NCBI RefSeq assembly: GCF_027889715.1
Contig: NZ_JAPJZH010000001.1
Coordinates: 496,001 to 560,000 of the forward strand
Origin: Allohoeflea poritis
GTDB taxonomy: Bacteria > Pseudomonadota > Alphaproteobacteria > Rhizobiales > Rhizobiaceae
DNA length: 64,000 nucleotides
Direction of reading: 5' to 3'
Part shown: in pieces, positions 15,447-24,127 of the stretch
Position numbering within the stretch: the stretch's first letter is position 1
Layout of the letters: each line of letters opens with the position of its first letter
Notes under the pieces: generated by a model
What the model was told of the DNA's origin: nothing
The model's input: only the letters and a program-made list of their open reading frames with translations
Database searches by the model: none
Made by a program: the position numbers and the translations under genes

Positions 15447-16370
15447 TCAGAAGTGATAAGCATCCGACACCTCCTTGCTGATACGCGCGGTCGTGGCGAT
15501 CTGATCGTTGATGAATTCATGCAAGCCATCGCTGAAGACGGCGTTGATGTCGAGGCGGGTCAAACGTCCCAGTTCCGTCTGCGCGGTACGCTGGCATTTG
15601 TGCGCGCCGCCGTGGTTCTTGTCGAGCCTGTCGAGACAGCCGTGGATCTGGCTGTAGCTGAAAGCGACGGAGCGCGGGAATGTCTGATTGAGCAGCAGGA
15701 AATCGGCGATGTTCCAGGGTGCGTAGTCGCCGCCATAGTGGTGGTGATAGGCGCGCAGGCCGGACACCGCGTGCAGCATCGACATCCACTGGTGATGGTC
15801 GCGGCCGCCGCCCACGACCTCGGTTTCCGGCAACAGCAGGAAATATTTCACGTTGAGGAGCCGCAATGTCATGTCGGCCCGCTCGATATTGCTGCCAAGG
15901 CGCAGGAAGAAGTAGCCCTCGTTCCGCAACATGGCCGTCTCAACAGCGCCGCGGAAGACCGCCGCCCGCTTGCGGATCCATTCCAGCAGATGATCGAGCT
16001 GGCGGCGGGCGGCCTGCGTGTCCATCGATTCCAGATAGCGCCAGTCTTCGTTGAGGCTCTCCCACATCTCCTGCGTCAGCGCCGTGCGGACGGCGCGACC
16101 GTTTTCCCTGGCCTTCGAAAAACAGGCCTGTACCGCTGATGGGCTGACAGGATCGAGAATGAGCTCGGCCACGATATCGGCCTCGGTGACCGGCCGGTCC
16201 TCAGGCGCGGGCGCACCGGTTGCCTGTAACAGGGAGGTCCATTCGGACTGCCCCATGCTGCCCGGCAGCGTCGCCATGCGCTGTCCCATCGAAATCATTC
16301 TGGCGGTCGCCTCGGCACGCTCCATGTAGCGGCCCAGCCAGAACAGGTTTTCGGCGGCACGGCTCAGCAT
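15447..16370 (-). CDS. Alpha-E domain protein
   Basis: 307 residues, almost all helical. The opening MLSRAAENLFWLGRYMERAEATARM is the signature of the alpha-E family, and the second half repeats it (FLRLGSNIERADMTLRLLNVKYF). Alpha-E proteins occur with circularly permuted ATP-grasp and transglutaminase partners in Anbu operons and predicted peptide-modifying systems; no catalytic role is established. The gene starts 4 bases after the ATP-grasp stop, so the two are tightly coupled. Confidence 0.88.
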   Translation of the reverse strand: MLSRAAENLFWLGRYMERAEATARMISMGQRMATLPGSMGQSEWTSLLQATGAPAPEDRPVTEADIVAELILDPVSPSAVQACFSKARENGRAVRTALTQEMWESLNEDWRYLESMDTQAARRQLDHLLEWIRKRAAVFRGAVETAMLRNEGYFFLRLGSNIERADMTLRLLNVKYFLLLPETEVVGGGRDHHQWMSMLHAVSGLRAYHHHYGGDYAPWNIADFLLLNQTFPRSVAFSYSQIHGCLDRLDKNHGGAHKCQRTAQTELGRLTRLDINAVFSDGLHEFINDQIATTARISKEVSDAYHF

Positions 16371-16374
16371 GGCA

Positions 16375-17781
16375 TCATTCCCGCAGCACCCATGTGTCCT
16401 TGACGCCGCCGCCCTGGCTTGAATTGACGACGAGCGAGCCGGCCTTCAGCGCCACCCGGGTCAGACCGCCCGGCACCAGCCTTATGTTCTTGCCGACAAG
16501 GCAGAACGGCCTGAAATCGACGTGCCTGCCCATGATCTGGTTGCTTTGAAGCGTCGGCGCCGTGGACAGGTCGAGCGTCGGCTGGGCGATGAACTCGGCG
16601 GGATCCGCGATGATGCGTTTGCGGTAATCCTTGATCTCCTGCTCGGTGCTCTTCGGCCCGATCAGCATGCCATAGCCACCCGAGCCATGCACTTCCTTGA
16701 CCACAAGCTCTTCGAGATTATCCAGCACATGCGCAAGTTCATCGTCCCGGCTGCACTGATAGGTGGGAATGTTTTCCAGCACCGGCTCCTCGCCGAGATA
16801 AAATCGGATCATCTCCGGGACATAGATGTAGATCGCCTTGTCGTCCGCAACGCCGGCGCCCGGAGCCGAGCAGATATTGACGTTGCCGGCCCGGTAAGCA
16901 TCGAAGAGACCGGCAATGCCGAGCATGCTGTCGGGCCGGAATGTCAGCGGATCGATATAGTCGTCGTCAATGCGCCGGTAGATGACATCGACCCGTTGCG
17001 GGCCGCGCGTCGTGCGCATCCACACCTTGGCTTCATCGACGAACAGGTCCTGCGGCTCGACGAGTTCTATGCCCATCAGGTCGGCCAGGAAGGAATGCTC
17101 GTAATAGGCGGAGTTGAGCGATCCGGGCGTCAGCAGAACGACGGTCGGCTCGCCCGATGCGGAAGCCGGCGCCACTTCTTTCAGCGTGCGCAGCAGTTCG
17201 TCCGGATAGTGATCGACCGGCTGCACCGGCCCGCCGCTGAAAACATCAGGGAACATGCGCGCCATGATCTCCCGGTTTTCCAGCATGTAGCTGACACCCG
17301 AGGGCGTGCGGCAATTGTCTTCCAGAACCTGGAAGCTGCCGGGTCCGGTACGCACGATATCGATGCCGACGATGTGGCTGTAGACGCGGCCGGGCGGTGC
17401 GAACCCGACCATCTGCGGCAAGAACGCGGAGTTGCAGTAGACCAGACGGCCGGGAATGATGCCCGCCTTGATGATCTCGCCGCGGTGGTAGATGTCATAG
17501 AGGAAGGCGTTCAGCGCCCGGGCGCGCTGACGTATGCCGCGGTCGAGTTGCGCCCATTCGGTTGCTGAGAAGGCGCGCGGTATCAGGTCGAACGGGATCA
17601 ATCTTTCCGGGTCGCCCCCTTCGCCGTAGACGGCGAACGTAATTCCGATTTTCCGGAAGATTGCCTCCGCCTCGTCATTGCGGCGGCCAAGAAGCTCGGT
17701 TCCCGTTTCTTCAATCCAGTCGGCAATACGCCTGTAAGGGGCGCGAATGCCGTCCGTCTCTTCCATCTCGTTAAAGGGCAC
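16375..17781 (-). CDS. Circularly permuted ATP-grasp type 2 protein
   Basis: 468 residues matching the circularly permuted ATP-grasp family: RAFSATEWAQLDRGIRQRARALNAFLYDIYH near residue 88, a central FQVLEDNCRTPSGVSYMLENR nucleotide/metal-binding segment, ELVVKEVHGSGGYGMLIGP near residue 355 and a C-terminal PFCLVGKNIRLVPGGLTRVAL. ATP-grasp enzymes join a carboxylate to an amine, often making peptides. It leads the four-gene Anbu operon; an upstream 160-base gap separates it from the dehalogenase gene and should hold its promoter. Confidence 0.9.
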   Translation of the reverse strand: MPFNEMEETDGIRAPYRRIADWIEETGTELLGRRNDEAEAIFRKIGITFAVYGEGGDPERLIPFDLIPRAFSATEWAQLDRGIRQRARALNAFLYDIYHRGEIIKAGIIPGRLVYCNSAFLPQMVGFAPPGRVYSHIVGIDIVRTGPGSFQVLEDNCRTPSGVSYMLENREIMARMFPDVFSGGPVQPVDHYPDELLRTLKEVAPASASGEPTVVLLTPGSLNSAYYEHSFLADLMGIELVEPQDLFVDEAKVWMRTTRGPQRVDVIYRRIDDDYIDPLTFRPDSMLGIAGLFDAYRAGNVNICSAPGAGVADDKAIYIYVPEMIRFYLGEEPVLENIPTYQCSRDDELAHVLDNLEELVVKEVHGSGGYGMLIGPKSTEQEIKDYRKRIIADPAEFIAQPTLDLSTAPTLQSNQIMGRHVDFRPFCLVGKNIRLVPGGLTRVALKAGSLVVNSSQGGGVKDTWVLRE

Positions 17782-17942
17782 GCCGAGCCTTTTTTACTGT
17801 TTCCCCTCCGCACTTTTTCGTGCGTATCGGGAAAGCCTAGCAAAACTCTTTGCAATCAGGAAGATGTGGTCCTGCATGAATATTGGGCAGACGTTTAACC
17901 CATCAATGTCGAATTTCTAGGCCGATCGAGGTAAGGCGGGAA

Positions 17943-20900
17943 TTACAGGTCCACCTTTACCACGCCGCCTTTCTCCTGCGCGCGTGAACAGCACAGGATG
18001 ATCTTTTGCTCCCGCTCCCTCGCAGACAGGACGTGGTCGCGGTGTTCCACGTCTCCGGTGACAAGCGGCGCGGAACAGACGCCGCAAAGGCCATCGCTGC
18101 ATTTCACATCGACGGCAATGCCGGCGGCATTGAGCGCATCGGCGGCGGTTTCGTCCGCGGGCACCTTTATGGTGCGACCGGATTTCGTGAGCTCCAGTTC
18201 AAAATCAAAATTGACATAGTCCGGTGCCTCTGGAACGGAGAAGTACTCCTTGAGAAGCGCCTCTTCCGGCCAGCCCTTGGCCCCGGCGGCCTCGAATACG
18301 CCGTCCATGTAGCGGTCAGCGCCGCAGGTATAGAGCCGGAAACCCTCCCGGTAGCCGGGTATCAGCTCGGGCAAGTTGGCGCGCTTGCCGTCGGCGGAGA
18401 AATGGAAGAATACGCGCTCGGACCAGGGCATTGCCTTCAGTTGACGCGCGAAGCCGGACTGCTGTTCGGATTTGGCGCTGTAATGGAAGATGAACTCACG
18501 TCCGAGTGCGTGGAGCCGGTGCGCCATGGTGATCAGCGGCGTGACCCCGATGCCGCCCGCCATGAGGATGGAAAAAGGCGCTTCCTCGTCCAGCGGAAAA
18601 TGATTGCGCGGCTCGGAGATAAAGACCCGCCTGCCCTCCTTGAAGACACGGTACATGAGGAGCGATCCGCCGCGGCCCTTTTCCTCTTTCTGAACGCCGA
18701 GAACATATTTGCTGTTGTCCGAGGGATCACCGGCGAGCGAATACTGGCGCTGATATTCGGGCGCGATGACGACGTCGACATGGGCACCTGCATCAACCGG
18801 CGGCAACAGCTTTCCATCGGCCCGCGTGAGTTCGAAAAGGACGATGTCATCGGCAAGGTCCTCACGTTTCGAGACGATCACCGGAAAGACCGGCGGCGGC
18901 CCGTCCAGCGAGCGCGCCTTCGGCGTCAGGCCCTCGGTATCGCCGGCTGCGAGTTTTTTGCGGTAATCCTCCGGCGTCAGCATGGTGCGGTAGCGCTCAA
19001 TGCCCTCTTCGCGGTTGAGCGGATGCGTTACCGGATAGGGCAGCGGCATGACATCCGCCGGATAGACGGCAAGCGTCTGGTCCTCATATCTGACGTCGAG
19101 TTGTTTTGAGAGCCCGCGCCGGTTTGCCGACTCTGCCTGCACATAACGGCCCTGTTGTGTGTCGAGTTCGACGTCCCACCACCATGTCTTGACGGGATTG
19201 ATCTCGCCGCGCCCCAGCGCGTCATCCATTGCCGCCAGCGTTTTGGCGCTTTTCGGCGCGTTGATCGCCAGCCAGCGAAACGCCTCGTCGGCAAAGAGGC
19301 CCTCCAGGTTCCAGGGACAGGTCTTCATGCAGCGCCCGCACATGCCGCCGGCCGTATTGGTGATACGGTATCGGGCGCACTTCTCGGCATCGGATTTCCA
19401 GATCTCGTAGCCATTGTACATCAGCTTGGGGCCGGCCGTGATCGCACCGGACGGACATTCACGGGCACATTTGTTGCAGGAGTTGCAGAAATGCTGAAGA
19501 CCGAAATCGATCGGCTTGTCGTGGGTCATCGGCATGGATGTCGTCACGACACCGGATTTCAAACGCGGGCCGAGAAACGGATTGAGGATGACCTCGCCGA
19601 TCCGGCTCACCTCCCCCAGACCGGACAGCAATAGGAGCGGCGGCTGCAGGACGTCGCCGTCAAGCACCGAATGAACCCGGGCGGAGTAGCCCAGCCGGCG
19701 TATCTGCTCGCCAATCACGCCGCCAAGCAGCGAAAAACGCAAATAGGCACGCATCGATTGCGCCACCGAGATCCAGTCGTCGCCGCTCGCGCCCTCCATC
19801 GTCTCGAAGCCCTGGTCGAGCAGCAGCGAAACGCCATTGTCGTGGTAGGGCTGCAGCGGATTGCCGCCGGCATCGTGCGAATAATAGGCCCATTCGGGCA
19901 CCCGGCTGAGACCCACCGCATCGGCGGACAGATAGTAGGAGGCGGCCTTGAGATTGTCGGCGTTGCGGGCCGGGTCCGTCGCCTGCGGCGAGACCGGTCC
20001 CCGCGCCTCGCCGAACTGAAGAAGCAGCAGTGCGCCGAGCGCCCGGCGCGCGCAGGCGCCGATTGGGCTTTTCATGACATACATGCCGCCCTTGGCGCCT
20101 TCCTGGACCTGTTTGCCCATATCGCCGAAAAGCGCCCGGGCAAAGAAATCGGCCCGTTTGGGAAAGCGCGGCACACGCTCCTCGTCGATGAAGGTGGTCG
20201 GCTCGTCGCGGCGCTTGATCGTCTCGAAGGGGTGCGGCCCCATGCGGAAATCGCGGTCGCGATACGGAATGGCTGTCGCCGCCCGCCGGTCCGTTCCCCG
20301 GCCCATCCACCAGTCCGGGCCGTGGGACCGCCATCCGGCACGGCCGCCATGCTCGCCGAGCGGCGCATCCGGCACCATCTCAAGCGTTGTGGTCACCGCG
20401 GCGAGCCCGAACCGCGGACCAACAAAGGGATTTGCCAGAACAACGCCGTCCTCACCGCGCTCCACCGAGCACAGACCCGACGACACGCCGAGCCGGTTCA
20501 GATCGACATCCGACGTTGTCGCCGTATGGGCACGGGCCTCGTAACCGAGCATCCGCAGATAGTTGGCGATCACCACGGCGACATTGGAGGTCAGCAGTGC
20601 GGCGCGCTCAGCCTGAGTGTCAACGAACCACTCCGTGCCCGGCTCATCCGGGCGCGGGTCGCGCGTATGCTCGACAAGAAAGACCAGCGCATATTTGTGG
20701 TGATCGACCGGCCCAAGCTCCACGCGGGTCGATTCCAGCACGTCGGCATAGATCGCATCGATGCCGGAGGCGAAACTTTTCGGCTGGCCGGCTTCCAGCT
20801 CCGCCTTGATGTCGTCGATCATCGGGTTGCGGAACGGCTCTGCCAGGAAATGTTCTCCCTCAAGACGCGCGATACCGACCATGGAGGCATCGAAATAGTA

Positions 20901-21176
20901 GCCCGCTGCCTTGAGATGATTGGAGCGTTCCTGGAGATCGTCCGGAATCTCCGCTTCGCCGTGGACGATCTTGCCGTCGCGCACGGTGTCCATCATGGCA
21001 AGGAACCGGGCCATGGCATGGGCCAGCGATTCCTGCGGATGGCGCGCGAAATCCATCGGCCGCATTGGCGCGATATCCGAGAGATCCGGATCGGCCGTTG
21101 ACCGGTTCAGCCTTTCGAGCGGAAAGGGGCCAAGATGGAAGGGGCGTTTTCTGGTCGAGAAGAGATTGACGTTCAT
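17943..21176 (-). CDS. rdhA: Self-sufficient catabolic reductive dehalogenase
   Basis: 1077 residues. Region 1 (about 40-275) and region 2 (about 400-555) are two copies of the reductive-dehalogenase B12-binding fold (LKAAGYYFDASMVGIAR against LKAASYYLSADAVGLSR; NPFVGPRFGLAAVTTTLEM against NPFLGPRLKSGVVTTSMPM). Two 4Fe-4S sites follow, C564-x2-C567-x2-C570-x3-C574 and C600/C613/C616/C620. From about 765 comes a fused phthalate-dioxygenase-reductase-type module: flavin-binding RQYSL, NAD(P)-binding MAGGIGVTPLI, and a C-terminal 2Fe-2S ferredoxin (C1026, C1031, C1034, C1062 or C1063). No Tat signal, so cytoplasmic. This is the BhbA/NpRdhA type, which removes halogens from haloaromatics with NAD(P)H as electron source. 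MarR gene just upstream. Confidence 0.92.
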   Translation of the reverse strand: MNVNLFSTRKRPFHLGPFPLERLNRSTADPDLSDIAPMRPMDFARHPQESLAHAMARFLAMMDTVRDGKIVHGEAEIPDDLQERSNHLKAAGYYFDASMVGIARLEGEHFLAEPFRNPMIDDIKAELEAGQPKSFASGIDAIYADVLESTRVELGPVDHHKYALVFLVEHTRDPRPDEPGTEWFVDTQAERAALLTSNVAVVIANYLRMLGYEARAHTATTSDVDLNRLGVSSGLCSVERGEDGVVLANPFVGPRFGLAAVTTTLEMVPDAPLGEHGGRAGWRSHGPDWWMGRGTDRRAATAIPYRDRDFRMGPHPFETIKRRDEPTTFIDEERVPRFPKRADFFARALFGDMGKQVQEGAKGGMYVMKSPIGACARRALGALLLLQFGEARGPVSPQATDPARNADNLKAASYYLSADAVGLSRVPEWAYYSHDAGGNPLQPYHDNGVSLLLDQGFETMEGASGDDWISVAQSMRAYLRFSLLGGVIGEQIRRLGYSARVHSVLDGDVLQPPLLLLSGLGEVSRIGEVILNPFLGPRLKSGVVTTSMPMTHDKPIDFGLQHFCNSCNKCARECPSGAITAGPKLMYNGYEIWKSDAEKCARYRITNTAGGMCGRCMKTCPWNLEGLFADEAFRWLAINAPKSAKTLAAMDDALGRGEINPVKTWWWDVELDTQQGRYVQAESANRRGLSKQLDVRYEDQTLAVYPADVMPLPYPVTHPLNREEGIERYRTMLTPEDYRKKLAAGDTEGLTPKARSLDGPPPVFPVIVSKREDLADDIVLFELTRADGKLLPPVDAGAHVDVVIAPEYQRQYSLAGDPSDNSKYVLGVQKEEKGRGGSLLMYRVFKEGRRVFISEPRNHFPLDEEAPFSILMAGGIGVTPLITMAHRLHALGREFIFHYSAKSEQQSGFARQLKAMPWSERVFFHFSADGKRANLPELIPGYREGFRLYTCGADRYMDGVFEAAGAKGWPEEALLKEYFSVPEAPDYVNFDFELELTKSGRTIKVPADETAADALNAAGIAVDVKCSDGLCGVCSAPLVTGDVEHRDHVLSAREREQKIILCCSRAQEKGGVVKVDL

Positions 21177-21181
21177 GGCTT

Positions 21182-21631
21182 TTAAAGGCGGACCAGCTCC
21201 CTCGTTTCGCCGGCCGACAAAGCGTCGATCAGGCGCAGCACGGCATCAAGGTCGTCCTTTGCGATCTTGCCGGCATATTGATCGTTGAGCTGTTCAACCA
21301 GCGGGCGGCATTCTTCCATGACCGCCCTGCCCTTTTGCGTCAGCCTGATCTCGACGCCGCGGCCGTCGCCATCGACCCCGCAACGCCGAATCAAATCCAT
21401 GTCTTCCATGTTCCGCAGGGCGCGCGAAACCGCCGAACGCGCAATGCCGACATAATTTGCCAGCGCCGAAGGCGTGTTGACATTCTCCAACCCCACACCG
21501 CTCAGGATGCACCACATCAGACGCGTTATGCCGAGCGGGCTGATCATCTCCTCGAGCTCGGTCTCCATCAATCGGGCAAGGCGGGAAACCTTGTATCCGA
21601 GCCTGGAGTGCAGCCGGTAGCCGCAATCCAT
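21182..21631 (-). CDS. MarR-family regulator of the dehalogenase
   Basis: 149 residues with a MarR winged helix: PSALANYVGIARSAVSRALRNMEDMDLIRRCGVDGDGRGVEIRLTQKGRAVMEECRPL, where the DGDGRGVEIRLT wing is diagnostic. It starts the operon and ends 5 bases before the dehalogenase gene. MarR proteins commonly release DNA on binding aromatic acids, which would fit induction by a haloaromatic substrate; this is inference. ATG 21631 follows CCGGAGGAA. Its TTGACA and a GTTAATTAAC palindrome lie just upstream. Confidence 0.9.
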   Translation of the reverse strand: MDCGYRLHSRLGYKVSRLARLMETELEEMISPLGITRLMWCILSGVGLENVNTPSALANYVGIARSAVSRALRNMEDMDLIRRCGVDGDGRGVEIRLTQKGRAVMEECRPLVEQLNDQYAGKIAKDDLDAVLRLIDALSAGETRELVRL

Positions 21632-21667
21632 TGCAAGTTCCTCCGGACATCGCTGGTTCGTCCGATA

Positions 21668-21722
21668 TGGTTACCGACGTTAATTAACAATGTCAATTAT
21701 TTACTTGCGATGTTAATCAACA
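21668..21722. promoter_or_regulatory. Divergent promoter region with MarR-type dyads
   Basis: A perfect palindrome GTTAATTAAC (21679-21688) sits inside the spacer of a minus-strand promoter (TTGACA at 21696-21691, TAACCA at 21673-21668), and a near copy, TGTTAATCAACA, occurs at 21711-21722, centres 33 bp apart. The pair lies between the MarR gene and the divergent dehydrogenase gene, so one regulator could control both operons. Confidence 0.55.
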
Positions 21723-21802
21723 CGGCACACCGGACGAAAACTTTGTCTTCAAGGATCGGCCCGATCGAACTAAAAGAAATCTCCAACAACGGGACCCAAA
21801 CG

Positions 21803-22765
21803 ATGCAGAAACCTGAAATCCTGATCGCCGGCCGGCTGATGCCGGCTGCGCTTGAAAGCCTCAAGCACGCCTTCACCGTGCACGAGGCCTATGAGACGGA
21901 TGCGTTGGAAGCCGTGATCCAGGCGTCCGGCGAACGCATTCGCGGCGTCGCTAGCAGCCCGTTTCGAAGCGTGAACCGAGATCTGATCCTTCGTCTTCCC
22001 AATCTGGAAATCATTGCGAATTTCGGCGTCGGCTATGACAATATCGACGCCTCGCTCGCCGCAGAAAATGATGTCATCGTGACGAATACGCCCGATGTGC
22101 TGACCGACGAGGTGGCCGATACGGCGATCGGCCTCCTGATCATGACGGCCCGCGAACTCTCCGCGGCGGAACGTTGGCTTCGCGCCGGCAACTGGCAAAA
22201 AAGCTACCCGCTCACGCGCGGTACATTGCGCGACAAGAGGCTTGGCATTTTCGGCCTCGGGCGAATCGGCCGCGCGATTGCCCATCGGGCACAGGCCATT
22301 GGCATGGAGGTCTGTTACCACAACAGATCGCGCTTGCGCGATGTAAACTATCCATACATTTCAAGCCTGCGTGAACTGGCGACCCACTGCGACGTGCTTT
22401 TGTGCGCCGCCCCCGGCGGAGAAGCCACGCGCGGCCTGATCGGTCCCGACATCTTCGAGGCACTGGGTCCGGACGGCATATTCATCAATATCGGTCGGGG
22501 TTCCACCGTCGACGAGACCGCCCTCATCAAGGCGTTGAAGGACGGGACCATCATGTCGGCCGGCCTCGATGTCTTTGAAGACGAACCCAATGTCCCGGCG
22601 GAATTGCTGGCAATGGATCACGTTGTTCTGCTGCCGCATGTGGCCTCCGCCTCACAGCATACACGCAACGCGATGGCGCAGTTGCAGGTCGACAATCTGA
22701 CCGGCTGGTTCGAGAAAGGCGCACCTGTAACGCCGGTCGCCGAAACGCCCTGGCCACGTTCGTGA
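21803..22765 (+). CDS. D-2-hydroxyacid dehydrogenase (NAD(P)-dependent)
   Basis: 320 residues of the 2-hydroxyacid dehydrogenase family. The Rossmann motif is GIFGLGRIGRAIAHRAQAIG, the substrate/cofactor segment INIGRGSTVDETAL precedes the catalytic Arg and Glu region (SAGLDVFEDEPNVPAEL), and the catalytic His lies in VLLPHVASAS. By pattern it is closest to glyoxylate/hydroxypyruvate reductases. It is first in a plus-strand unit with two transporters, divergent from marR-rdhA, so it may work on a 2-oxo or 2-hydroxy acid formed from or imported with the dehalogenase substrate. Confidence 0.88.
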   Translation: MQKPEILIAGRLMPAALESLKHAFTVHEAYETDALEAVIQASGERIRGVASSPFRSVNRDLILRLPNLEIIANFGVGYDNIDASLAAENDVIVTNTPDVLTDEVADTAIGLLIMTARELSAAERWLRAGNWQKSYPLTRGTLRDKRLGIFGLGRIGRAIAHRAQAIGMEVCYHNRSRLRDVNYPYISSLRELATHCDVLLCAAPGGEATRGLIGPDIFEALGPDGIFINIGRGSTVDETALIKALKDGTIMSAGLDVFEDEPNVPAELLAMDHVVLLPHVASASQHTRNAMAQLQVDNLTGWFEKGAPVTPVAETPWPRS

Positions 22766-22808
22766 CAAGTTGAGGCAAGCCAGCATCCGGAACTTGCGCA
22801 AGAGCAAT

Positions 22809-24098
22809 ATGGGCACACAGCAGGTAAATCCAGACGAGAAGCGCAATCTGTCGGTCCTGTTCGGCCAGCGCGCGCTTCAAACCGTTGGCTGGTCCATGTC
22901 CAACCCGGCCGTTGTGCTGTCCTATCTGGCAATTTCGATGGAGATGCCGATCTTACTGGCGGGCCTGCTTGTCAGCGTGCGGCGATCCGGCAATGTCGGG
23001 ATGGCCGTGTTCGGCTCCAGCGCCGCGGCCCGCCTTGTCAACAAGAAAGTCGTCATCGCCCGGACGGATTTCATACTCGCCCTGTGCGCCCTTCTCGCTA
23101 TTGCCTCGGTCCTGACGACGTCTACAGCTGTCGTGACAGCCACGTTTTTCTTCGTCGTCCTGATGATCGGCATGGTCGAGGAATATCAGAATCTCATCAA
23201 CTGGGATTTCCTGGCCGATGTGCTTGAGTCCCAAAACCGCCAGCGCCTGATCTACGCGGCCATGGGCATCGGCGGCACATGCACGATCGCATTTACCTGG
23301 GCCGTGCATGTCGCAACGCAGGAATACCCGGCCTTTGCCCGGCACGCGGCGGTTGTCGCCATCGCGGTCCTCAGCTTCTCCATCGCGGCATTGTCCGTGT
23401 TGCAGGTTCGCGACCTGAGAGTTGCAACAAACGACAATCGCGCGACAGGTGAGCGCCGAAACTTTCCACAATCGGCCCGGCTCGCCCTTCTGGATTTTGT
23501 CTCCAAATTGCGGGACCTGCTGACCATGCCGTGGTTCCGCCGGTTCCTGATGATCCGGCTGGCGCTGCAGACCGTCGAACTGTCCATACCGTTTTTCGCG
23601 ATCCTTGCCGCCATTGCCCACAGCGCCTCGCACAAGGGATTGACTGCGCTGATTATCTCTTCCGCGGCTGCACTGATGCTTGCCGGCCCTATCTGGCGTT
23701 CGATCGGTCGGCTGTCGAACGGGATGGTCATGGCCTGCGGCTCTCTGCTTGCGGCGGCGAGCGGAGCCGCGCTGGTCCTCAATCACTATGTGCCCACAGT
23801 CGACGATACCATCGCCCACTCGGCCGCGCTGTTCGCCGTCACGGTCGGTGTTCAGGGCGTTACCAATGCCCGGGCGCTTTGGTATCTGGACAACGCGCCC
23901 AAGGCGCATCGGGTGGCCGGCCTTGCAACATCCAAAAGTGTCGTCAAGGTATGGAGCGTCGTGCTTGCGGCCCTCATGGCGGCACTGGCGCACGCACAGC
24001 ACATTGCCCTGGCAGTTTCCCTTGTATCCTTTCTTAACCTCTGTACGGCAATATTCATCCTGTCGATCTCGGGCCGCGCGAAAGCTGCAGCGGCCTAG
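22809..24098 (+). CDS. MFS-like transporter, copy 1
   Basis: 429 residues, about ten to twelve membrane helices, no well-known MFS signature. It opens EKRNLSVLFGQRALQTVGWSMSNPAVVLSYLAIS. Other features are MPWFRRFLMIRLALQTVELSIPFFAILAA (centre) and GVQGVTNARALWYLDNAP (late), which all recur in the next gene. Start at 22809; the gene begins 43 bases after the dehydrogenase. Position opposite the dehalogenase suggests import of the substrate or export of a product; the substrate is unknown. Confidence 0.75.
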   Translation: MGTQQVNPDEKRNLSVLFGQRALQTVGWSMSNPAVVLSYLAISMEMPILLAGLLVSVRRSGNVGMAVFGSSAAARLVNKKVVIARTDFILALCALLAIASVLTTSTAVVTATFFFVVLMIGMVEEYQNLINWDFLADVLESQNRQRLIYAAMGIGGTCTIAFTWAVHVATQEYPAFARHAAVVAIAVLSFSIAALSVLQVRDLRVATNDNRATGERRNFPQSARLALLDFVSKLRDLLTMPWFRRFLMIRLALQTVELSIPFFAILAAIAHSASHKGLTALIISSAAALMLAGPIWRSIGRLSNGMVMACGSLLAAASGAALVLNHYVPTVDDTIAHSAALFAVTVGVQGVTNARALWYLDNAPKAHRVAGLATSKSVVKVWSVVLAALMAALAHAQHIALAVSLVSFLNLCTAIFILSISGRAKAAAA

Positions 24099-24127
24099 GT
24101 TGTAAATTGCGATGGCACAGCATTGGT

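Noticed and set aside
18006-19109. 367-codon plus-strand frame opposite the dehalogenase
   Set aside because: It lies wholly antisense to a protein with several cofactor motifs and has no plausible start signal.
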